Shown here: positions 57,740 through 64,000 of the stretch, one piece after another
How the letters are laid out: each line of letters begins with the position of its first letter
Numbering within the stretch: the first letter of the stretch is position 1
Assembly (NCBI GenBank): GCA_964425225.1
Contig: CAYRMD010000005.1
Span: forward strand, 1-64,000
Reading direction: 5' to 3'
DNA: 64,000 nt
Source of the DNA: BPJU01 sp964425225
GTDB taxonomy: Bacteria > Planctomycetota > Planctomycetia > Pirellulales > Pirellulaceae
Made by a program: the position numbers and the translations under genes
Notes under the pieces: model-generated
What the model was told of the DNA's origin: nothing
Seen by the model: only the letters and a program-made list of their open reading frames with translations
Database searches by the model: none

Positions 57740-59926
57740 TTACACTCCTACTCCTGCGGGCCGGCCGAGTGTTTGGTGTTGAGCGACTTGTTCGGGATCT
57801 ACCTGGCAGCGTGCATTTGCGTCGTGCGTTGCGCCGGTGGTTCGCCCTAAATGGAGCGAGCGACCAATAACCATGCTGCTGCTTAAGAGCATGGCTAAAG
57901 CGGCGAGAACAGGATGAAGGTAACCGGCCGCCGCAAGAGCAATCCCGAAGCTGTTGTACGAGAATGCCCACCACAGATTCCCGCGAATCGTGCGGCACGT
58001 CTTGCGGCTCAACTCGATGGCCCAAGCCAACGACCGAAGGTCATTGGACAACAAGCACACGTCGGCACTCTGGCGAGCTAATTCCAAGCCGCTACCCATG
58101 GCAATGCCGACCTGCGCCGCGGCCAGACTAGGAACATCATTGATTCCGTCACCCACCATACCTACGTTGCCGCACCTTCGGTATAGATGCACCAGATGTT
58201 CCACCTTTTGTTCGGGCAGTAGGCCGGCGTGCACATCGTCGATTTCTAATAGTGTTGCGACGTACTTACCGCGTGCCGGGTGGTCACCGGTCAAGAGGGC
58301 GACCCGGCAACCCAGACGTTTGAGTTGACGGAGCGCCGTGCTGGCTTCCGGTCGAAGGCACTCATCGCAGACAAATACGGCCTGTACGCGACCATTCCAA
58401 CCGATGGCCGTAACACTATGGCCTTGTTCCATCGCTTGTTGCGAGACACCCTCCAGTGGCTCAGGGAGTTCGAGCCCGTGGTTGACCAGCCAGGACAGAC
58501 GGCCAAGCCAAAGCGCTGTGGGCCAGGTGTGCAGTCGGATCACCACTCCACTACCGGCGAAGGTCTGTGCACTAGCAAGTAGGTGCGACGATTCATTGGC
58601 AGGGCCGGCCCAAGTGCGCAACGCTTCAGCGATCGGGTGATTCGTCGTGGAAGTTGCCAGAGCCGTCCAGTAGCGCACTTGTTCCAAATCCACGCCAGGT
58701 GCCAGCTTCACGAACACGACCCTAGCAATGCCGTCGGTAAGGGTTCCCGTCTTGTCGAATGCGATCAGGCGGACTGTGGCCAAGCGAGCGAGGCTGTCCC
58801 CGTGGCGAAAGCATATTCCGTATCGGGCGGCGGTGGCCATCGCAACCGAAAGTGCCATGGGCGTAGCAAGGCCCAAGGCACAGGGACACGCTATAAGTAA
58901 GACGGATAAGCTCACCTGGAGGCCGCGTTCGAGCGACTCGCTTTGCGACCAGAAAATCCCACTCGCCAAAGCTACACCTAGAACGACGGGAGTAAAAACT
59001 CGGCTAACTCGATCGACCAGCCGCTGATAGAATCCCTTGTGCTGGACGGCGTTTCGCACCGAGTCAACCAGTCGATAGAGTGACCAACTCTGCGGCGGTT
59101 CCGTAACGGAGACCACTAGGTCGCCATCCAGATTCAGGGTTCCACCCAGCACGCGATCTCCAGGACCGACGGTTCGTGGTCGGATTTCACCGGTGAGCAG
59201 GCGCTGGTCGAGGTGGGCATAACCGCGTACCACGTGTCCGTCGACAACCAGGCGCTCGCCAGGCCGCACGCGAATCAAGTCGCCGACGCGCACGTCCTGA
59301 ATCGCTACGGACTCGTCGCCCTCCGCGCCAAGACGCACGACATGTTCGGGAATCAGTCGCATCAGCGATTCGATGAGTCGGCTGGCTTGCATACGACCAT
59401 GGGCTTCCAGCCATTTGCCGAGAGTAAAGGCCACCATCACCATTGCAGCCACTTCAAAATAAACGTGTCCCTCACCACGCAGGACATTCCACGTCGAATG
59501 CACATAAGCGGCACTTGCACCGAGAACGATCAGTGTGTCGGCGCCGAATCGCCCAACTCGTGCGCGGCTCCAAGATCCCTGCACGATGGGAATCCCGAGC
59601 AGCACCATAACCGGCCCCGTTAATGCCAGACACAGCCAGCGTAAAAGATCGAAAAATATGATTGCTGTTTTTTCGTGGTGTGCCACGCCTTCCCAGTCGC
59701 TAGACCAAAGCACCATGGAAAAAAGCATGACATTCATCGAGAAGAATATGGCAAAACCCAATCGAGTTAGTGTCCGATGGGACGATTCTGGATCAGCCGC
59801 TTCTCGGATTACGGCATGTGCAAGCTGGCATCCAAAACAGCAGTACTGCACTTGGGCAGAGAAGTTTACACCAGTAAGAGGGGAACCGCAGTACGTGCAG
59901 CGCGCCTGGCCAGTGTCCGACGTCAT
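57740..59926 (-). CDS. ccoI: Heavy-metal (copper) P1B-type ATPase, FixI/CcoI-like
   Basis: About 728 residues. The start ATG 59926 is set by an ATGA overlap with the stop of the upstream 58-residue gene. The N-terminus has the Cys-rich domain of FixI-type ATPases (CTYCG, YCCFGCQLAH), but I see no HMA domain with the GMTCxxC motif. The core is complete: TGE (LLTGEIRP), the ion-binding CPC in IACPCALGLATPMALS, DKTGTLTDG, HP (TNHPIAEAL), TGDHP and GDGIND. CcoI-type ATPases export copper from the cytoplasm for insertion into cbb3 oxidase, and the position in the operon fits that job. The gene symbol rests on this context rather than on a full-length match. Confidence 0.85.
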   Translation of the reverse strand: MTSDTGQARCTYCGSPLTGVNFSAQVQYCCFGCQLAHAVIREAADPESSHRTLTRLGFAIFFSMNVMLFSMVLWSSDWEGVAHHEKTAIIFFDLLRWLCLALTGPVMVLLGIPIVQGSWSRARVGRFGADTLIVLGASAAYVHSTWNVLRGEGHVYFEVAAMVMVAFTLGKWLEAHGRMQASRLIESLMRLIPEHVVRLGAEGDESVAIQDVRVGDLIRVRPGERLVVDGHVVRGYAHLDQRLLTGEIRPRTVGPGDRVLGGTLNLDGDLVVSVTEPPQSWSLYRLVDSVRNAVQHKGFYQRLVDRVSRVFTPVVLGVALASGIFWSQSESLERGLQVSLSVLLIACPCALGLATPMALSVAMATAARYGICFRHGDSLARLATVRLIAFDKTGTLTDGIARVVFVKLAPGVDLEQVRYWTALATSTTNHPIAEALRTWAGPANESSHLLASAQTFAGSGVVIRLHTWPTALWLGRLSWLVNHGLELPEPLEGVSQQAMEQGHSVTAIGWNGRVQAVFVCDECLRPEASTALRQLKRLGCRVALLTGDHPARGKYVATLLEIDDVHAGLLPEQKVEHLVHLYRRCGNVGMVGDGINDVPSLAAAQVGIAMGSGLELARQSADVCLLSNDLRSLAWAIELSRKTCRTIRGNLWWAFSYNSFGIALAAAGYLHPVLAALAMLLSSSMVIGRSLHLGRTTGATHDANARCQVDPEQVAQHQTLGRPAGVGV

Positions 59927-60099
59927 GGAGGACTCACAAGCTCCACATCCAAGGCAGGGACTAAATAGCGAAGCGTATACACGATGACGAAGACCCAAAA
60001 CCCGATCCACATGAGGTGTACGTACCAAGGGATGGTGTTACCTGCATATTGGTGATGCTCATGCTCGGCTTCGGCGGAGGGTTGGTCGACACTGCTCAT
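59923..60099 (-). CDS. 58-residue single-helix membrane protein of the cbb3 operon
   Basis: A very short gene: MSSVDQPSAEAEHEHHQYAG, then NTIPWYVHLMWIGFWVFVIV and YTLRYLVPALDVELVSPP. It has an AGGAG site 6 bases before the ATG, a His-rich N-terminal part, and one transmembrane helix. Its TGA overlaps the ATG of the copper ATPase gene (ATGA). It could be a small oxidase subunit such as CcoQ/CcoS-like or a copper-related helper; the sequence alone does not decide. Confidence 0.8.
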   Translation of the reverse strand: MSSVDQPSAEAEHEHHQYAGNTIPWYVHLMWIGFWVFVIVYTLRYLVPALDVELVSPP

Positions 60100-60121
60100 G
60101 ACGCACTCCTATGATCATCGC

Positions 60122-60493
60122 CTACTGTTCAGCGGAACGCCTCGCTGGCACACCGCTGGCTACAGGTAACTCGATAGCAGCAGCATTCTGAGGATTATGC
60201 TCGTAGCCATCGAGCCATTGCTCATGCTCGAGCACAGTGAATTTGGGCGTCTCCAACTCACGGAACATTCCATTACGCGTGGCCCAACCAAGTAGGAGTA
60301 AGAATCCGGCGCTGGCTAACAAATAGTTCAAGATGGGCGCAATGGCAAAGGCACCGGTGCTATCGTGGGCCAGCACATAGACGAATTCGACGAACTTACT
60401 TCCAAAACCCCAAAGGCTCGGTACAAGAACGGTGAAGGCAAATGCCAGGGTAAGCCACTTGGCGGATGTGCGCCCTTTGGCTGCAGTTGACAT
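60122..60493 (-). CDS. Two-helix membrane protein of the cbb3 operon
   Basis: A 123-residue protein. ATG 60493 has AGGAGG upstream and overlaps the TGA of ccoO, so translation is probably coupled. Two hydrophobic helices (LTLAFAFTVLVPSLWGFGSK; APILNYLLASAGFLLLLGW) are followed by a polar C-terminal tail (about 45 residues). I do not recognise the family. Position between CcoO and the 58-residue protein suggests an accessory subunit. Confidence 0.82.
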   Translation of the reverse strand: MSTAAKGRTSAKWLTLAFAFTVLVPSLWGFGSKFVEFVYVLAHDSTGAFAIAPILNYLLASAGFLLLLGWATRNGMFRELETPKFTVLEHEQWLDGYEHNPQNAAAIELPVASGVPARRSAEQ

Positions 60494-61137
60494 CAGTAAT
60501 CCTCCTGTTCCAATTCGTGCAGTTCCTCGTAGTACGGATAGCTTTCCAGCCAGGATCCTAGCCACTGAATGTAGGTAATCAGAGCTAGACCTCGTCGGTT
60601 CGGCCGGTCGGGACTACCGTCAAACAGCCAAGGATAGGCCGGCATGGGCGAGTCGGGTGATACGAGAGTCGGCTGGAAAAAGTGAACGGCGTGCCAATCG
60701 TTACTGTGGCGCCCTCCTTCGCGGCTTAAGTCAGGCCCGACACGTCTAGTTCCGAAAAGTACGGGCCGTTGCAATTCGTTCTGATACTCTTCGCTCCGCG
60801 ACACGTCGCCCCATCGGCGAGGCTCGTTGGATACGGGCCGGACGAATTGGCTATGGCAATGCCAGCATCCTTCGGCGATGTAAATTTGCCGCCCCAACCG
60901 CAGCGCCTCAGCGCAGCGTTGCTTGGTAACCTCGCCAAAGGCTTCCTGAAATGCCTCCGGATACCGGCGGCTCAATTCTTCGAACTGATACATGATGCGA
61001 ACATTTACTACTTCTTCGGCCGATTTTTCTGGAATATGGCGGTACAGCAGAATCGGTACGAGGCCATTTGCCAAAAAAGCCAGCCCAAAAAAGCCCAAGC
61101 CGCCTATGAGCATGACGCCCCCTTTACTTTCGAACAT
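60493..61137 (-). CDS. ccoO: cbb3-type cytochrome c oxidase, mono-heme subunit CcoO
   Basis: A 214-residue protein with one N-terminal membrane anchor (VMLIGGLGFFGLAFLANGLVPILLY). It has a single heme c motif CWHCH with YIAEGCWHCHSQFVRP, then RRVGPDLSREGGRHSNDWHAVHFF, the conserved ligand region. CcoO passes electrons to the catalytic subunit CcoN, which is encoded 55 bases upstream. It ends in a TGATG overlap with the next gene. Confidence 0.93.
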   Translation of the reverse strand: MFESKGGVMLIGGLGFFGLAFLANGLVPILLYRHIPEKSAEEVVNVRIMYQFEELSRRYPEAFQEAFGEVTKQRCAEALRLGRQIYIAEGCWHCHSQFVRPVSNEPRRWGDVSRSEEYQNELQRPVLFGTRRVGPDLSREGGRHSNDWHAVHFFQPTLVSPDSPMPAYPWLFDGSPDRPNRRGLALITYIQWLGSWLESYPYYEELHELEQEDY

Positions 61138-61192
61138 CCTTTCGGTCCTTTCTTCTGACTAACCGCATGTGATGGTCTCTGAAGGTGGTCAC

Positions 61193-62653
61193 CTATCTCG
61201 TTGCGGCCGGTTCCCGGCGTCGAGCAGTAGCGGTCCACGCGATATTTACTAGGAAGCAAACCAGGCCAGCCGCCATTGCCAGCCCGGCGAAAAGCCGTAC
61301 CAACCAAAACGGCTGTGATCCGGAGATCGATACGTCCCAGGGAAATAAAGCTGCCCACCAGTAGCCCTGGAATACGCCTGCCAAAATCAAGTCCGAACTC
61401 ATCACCAGGACGCCGCCGGCCGACAGCCAGAAATGCCACTCGCACAACGATTCACTTGCCCAGGTACGCCCCAATAACCGCGGGAATAGATAGGTCATGA
61501 TCCCGAAGAGCCACATGCTGAACACGCCGAACATCACCAAATGTGCATGACCCACGACCCAATCGGTAAAATGGATGAGTTTTTGAAAAGTGAGAGTTAC
61601 CTGAAGTGCGCATTGGAGACATGTTAGAAAATAAAATACCATTCCTGTGTAAAACCATCTTATGGGTAAATTCTTCCAAAATGCTTCGCTCTTGCCGGCG
61701 ATGGTACCAAAGAAATTGATAATGACCGTGGTTACTACCATTTCCACGGCAATGGTGGAAATTACAGATCCGTATTGTAAGAACATCGGAATGGGCGTGT
61801 ATAGAAAATGATGAATACCACTAAGCGGATAAAAGAAAGCGAGTCCCCAAAAACCTACCAGCGATAGTCCGTGGCTCCAGATCGGTTTTTTCAGCAAGAT
61901 AGGAACAAAATAATACATAAGTCCCCAGCCCAGGGGTGTGACAAACAGTCCAACGAGGTCGTGAATGAAAAGTCCGGCGATGGCTCCGCCGCTTGTTCCC
62001 GGAACAACGTACTCGGGAAGAAAATTCCCCATCGCATACGTCAAGAACGTCCATACAAAGGCTGCCATAAAATACCAGAGACTGACGTACATCGGGCCTG
62101 AGGTGCGGACGATGGGTACCAGAAAATTCACGGCCACGAGCGCCAGTCCCAATAAAGCTAGTGGGTCGATCCAAAAGGGCGTCTCGCCCCATTCCAAGCC
62201 TTGGGCACCGAGACTGGCCGAGATGCGCCAGCGCTCGGACAACTGACTTATCCAGGAAGCTGTCTGGAAAGACGGCGCAACGACTAGGGCTACTGCGGTA
62301 AGTACAACTATGATTTGCCATGCGACGAAGATGAACCACGACAAGCCTCGACTTAGTACGGGACGCAGTGCTAAGCGCGGGATTGCCCAGTGAAGACTGC
62401 CCAGGAACGCGTTCGCCAAGAAGCCGTAGGCCACAGCATTGGTATGGACCATCCGCCAGCGGCCCGGCGATAACCATTCTACGCCTTGAAGTATGTTCCA
62501 ATGGACTAACTGTAGGGCCACAAGGAGGCCGCCGAACATCGATATCACCAGATACGTCAACGCAGCCAGGTAGTAACTTATCACTAAGGGTCTGTCCACC
62601 AAATGCTCAGGATCCAAGGCACCGATCGAAGACACCGGCTGTTGTTCGCGCAT
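61193..62653 (-). CDS. ccoN: cbb3-type cytochrome c oxidase, catalytic subunit CcoN
   Basis: A 486-residue polytopic subunit I of a C-type heme-copper oxidase; it reduces O2 at a heme b3-CuB centre. The start ATG 62653 has GGGAGA upstream; the frame stays open to 62890, but that part has no homology. Conserved segments are VHTNAVAYGFLANAFLGSLHW (a heme ligand His), GLFIHDLVGLFVTPLGWGLMYYFVP, LSGIHHFLYTPIPM (the CuB His pair) and WVVGHAHLVMFG (heme b3/b ligands). These fit cbb3 rather than aa3 oxidases. No FixG or CcoP gene is seen next to it in this window. Confidence 0.95.
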   Translation of the reverse strand: MREQQPVSSIGALDPEHLVDRPLVISYYLAALTYLVISMFGGLLVALQLVHWNILQGVEWLSPGRWRMVHTNAVAYGFLANAFLGSLHWAIPRLALRPVLSRGLSWFIFVAWQIIVVLTAVALVVAPSFQTASWISQLSERWRISASLGAQGLEWGETPFWIDPLALLGLALVAVNFLVPIVRTSGPMYVSLWYFMAAFVWTFLTYAMGNFLPEYVVPGTSGGAIAGLFIHDLVGLFVTPLGWGLMYYFVPILLKKPIWSHGLSLVGFWGLAFFYPLSGIHHFLYTPIPMFLQYGSVISTIAVEMVVTTVIINFFGTIAGKSEAFWKNLPIRWFYTGMVFYFLTCLQCALQVTLTFQKLIHFTDWVVGHAHLVMFGVFSMWLFGIMTYLFPRLLGRTWASESLCEWHFWLSAGGVLVMSSDLILAGVFQGYWWAALFPWDVSISGSQPFWLVRLFAGLAMAAGLVCFLVNIAWTATARRREPAATR

Positions 62654-62697
62654 CGGCTTTTGTCTCCCGTTGTAGTTCGAGCCAACGATTGGGGGCT

Positions 62698-63351
62698 TCA
62701 GGAGGCCTGCCGCACTCTGGGTGGCAAATAGGGTTGATAGAGCCCCAGGGGGTAGGCCAACGCCATGGTCCAAGCAAACACCAGGTGAGTAAGTGCCCCT
62801 ACCCACCACGGTATCAATCGCACAATCCAGTTGCCGCCGAAGAGCACCGGTTGTAGCCACGAAAGAATTCCGTAGAAATTCACGATCCATAAAAGTAGAC
62901 CCAACAGAGAGGCTGCCAATAACCGACGTGTGAACGAAAAGTCTCGATACCGGTAGCCCAACCAGGTGAGTGCCAAATGAAGAATAATTCCGAAAAGCAT
63001 GCCGGTCGCCAAGTATAGGCAGCAGCCAATCGCCAGCGCTAGCCCGCCTTCGATTTGAAGCGCGCGTTCACCCAGGGGAAATGTGAGATAAATCTGGATG
63101 AGCCGAAGTGCATGTTGGCCCACCAAGAGCGAGCCGACAATGTTGCATAATAGGCTGGCGGCAGCCCCAAACAATCCTAACATTGCTCCTGTGGTTGCAT
63201 AATAGGCCCCATAATACCCGTGGGCTTGCCAGGGCGGCTGGGTGGACTGTAGTTGGCTTTCCAGTTCGTTGATGCGTTGCCGTAACTGCGCAAGTTCTTC
63301 CTGTAGCCGCTGCCGTTGCTCATCGGATGGTTCGCTGGTTACGCTTTGCAT
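62698..63351 (-). CDS. Membrane protein with N-terminal coiled coil, cbb3 operon
   Basis: A 217-residue protein. It begins with a hydrophilic coiled-coil-like segment (EQRQRLQEELAQLRQRINELESQL), then about five hydrophobic helices and a short C-terminus. GGGAGG lies 11 bases before the ATG. It lies 44 bases upstream of ccoN and 7 bases after the cytochrome c gene, so it is in the same operon. I do not recognise the family; no catalytic motif is visible. Confidence 0.8.
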   Translation of the reverse strand: MQSVTSEPSDEQRQRLQEELAQLRQRINELESQLQSTQPPWQAHGYYGAYYATTGAMLGLFGAAASLLCNIVGSLLVGQHALRLIQIYLTFPLGERALQIEGGLALAIGCCLYLATGMLFGIILHLALTWLGYRYRDFSFTRRLLAASLLGLLLWIVNFYGILSWLQPVLFGGNWIVRLIPWWVGALTHLVFAWTMALAYPLGLYQPYLPPRVRQAS

Positions 63352-63358
63352 GCGAGAG

Positions 63359-64000
63359 TTAACCTCCCGAAGGATCAGGTAAAGTCGTGCTGGAATCGAA
63401 ACGTCGACCTTCTGTTAAACTCAGAATAAAGTGCACCAGGTGCCAAATCGTGTCGGGCTGTTCCGTGAACTTTTCCGCGAATGCCGGCATGGGTGTTCCA
63501 TTGATTCCCGAATAGATCCGGCGGTAGACATCAACGGGTCGGCGGCCGCCATGCAACATGCCGGCTGTCAGATCAGCAGCCGGAGCGATCTGACCCCAGG
63601 CGTCGAAATTGAGCGGTTCACGTTGCGTTTCCGGTAGCGCCTGTTGCTGTTGGACGAAGCGCGGATCGAGCCATGCTGTTTGGCCACGCCCATCTTGTCC
63701 ATGACACTTGAAACACTCGTGTTCCAAGAACGCCTGGCGCCCCAGGGCGATCGACCCTTCGGTATAGGCCGGCCGTGGTGTTACAGGAAGCACGACGTGT
63801 CCAGCGGCTTGGTCCCAAGCCTGGCGCAACAAGTCGGCTTGTTCCCACACTACTTCCGGTTCGATGGATTGCCCTTCTTCGTATTCCGTGGCAACACGAG
63901 CTAAAAGTGTCTCCAGCTCGCCGCGGAAACTGAGGAGCATCACGTAGTCGACCAGAGGTTCCAGATCTTCCCGCGGCAGGAATTTATAATCAGGCATCGC
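63359..64000 (-). CDS. Diheme-type cytochrome c, 5' partial
   Basis: The coding frame runs through the window edge, so the N-terminus is missing. The first visible part (MPDYKFLPREDLEPLVDYVMLLS) is the usual C-terminal end of a cytochrome c domain, so at least one further heme domain should lie upstream. The second domain has CFKCH (in HECFKCHGQDGRG) and a downstream Met-rich segment (TPMPAF). It is probably the electron-donating cytochrome of the cbb3 oxidase, possibly in the place of CcoP. It is the first gene of the operon visible here. Confidence 0.87.
   Translation of the reverse strand, partial: AMPDYKFLPREDLEPLVDYVMLLSFRGELETLLARVATEYEEGQSIEPEVVWEQADLLRQAWDQAAGHVVLPVTPRPAYTEGSIALGRQAFLEHECFKCHGQDGRGQTAWLDPRFVQQQQALPETQREPLNFDAWGQIAPAADLTAGMLHGGRRPVDVYRRIYSGINGTPMPAFAEKFTEQPDTIWHLVHFILSLTEGRRFDSSTTLPDPSGG

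Noticed and set aside
1..64000. tRNA, rRNA or CRISPR features
   Set aside because: I looked for typical stretches and regularly spaced repeats by eye and found none; a covariance-model scan would be needed to rule out a single tRNA.

Overview
The window looks like a chromosome segment of a Planctomycetota bacterium, most likely of the Pirellulales type; I cannot name the genus. The evidence is a combination of families that co-occur mainly in that phylum: a DUF1501 protein, two DUF1559 prepilin-like proteins, two BBP7-type outer-membrane proteins, very large secreted proteins with an N-terminal LExLExRxLLA motif and GEVED and dockerin domains, a DUF3467 protein, and a planctomycete-style (pseudo)kinase. 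There are two runs of exactly 100 N (18809-18908 and 50394-50493), so this is a scaffold with standard placeholder gaps. I saw no rRNA, tRNA, CRISPR array or insertion sequence.

Layout. 1-2.1 kb: the end of a CDF metal-efflux gene, convergent with a DUF1501 gene. 2.7-6.6 kb: an unusual fusion of an M14 carboxypeptidase and an S9/DPP-IV peptidase. 7.0-30.6 kb: three consecutive genes for exported giants on the + strand. They are a protein of about 5,300 residues (metzincin, beta-helix, VWA, PPC, GEVED, dockerin and an unnamed FEFD repeat), an HExxH-metallopeptidase/dockerin protein, and a cadherin-like/SdrD-B/dockerin protein. A BBP7 outer-membrane protein faces them at 31-32.4 kb. 32.8-40.4 kb: a short SecA-like ATPase, then a GAF-like/HlyD fusion, a HlyD adaptor, and a PqqD-like/M50 protease/HlyD fusion. 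I regard this as the best candidate in the window for an undescribed system (export or surface delivery). 40.8-46 kb: DUF3467, an LRR lipoprotein, a small lipoprotein and two DUF1559 genes that share a 584-bp identical block.

46.6-53.5 kb: a subtilisin-like LEDRRLLA protein with GEVED, cohesin-like and dockerin regions, followed upstream by a second BBP7 protein. 54-56.8 kb: a membrane pseudokinase. 57-64 kb: a minus-strand cbb3-type cytochrome oxidase operon. In transcription order it holds cytochrome c, a membrane protein, CcoN, CcoO, a two-helix protein, a 58-residue one-helix protein, a FixI/CcoI copper ATPase and a TauE/SafE-like membrane protein.

How the parts may work together (inference): four large surface or exported proteins share an N-terminal motif, dockerins and GEGE linkers, two share a cohesin-like domain, and a dedicated SecA-like/HlyD/M50 module and two outer-membrane barrels are close by. 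Intergenic regions hold a dispersed repeat family, mostly next to gene 3' ends.
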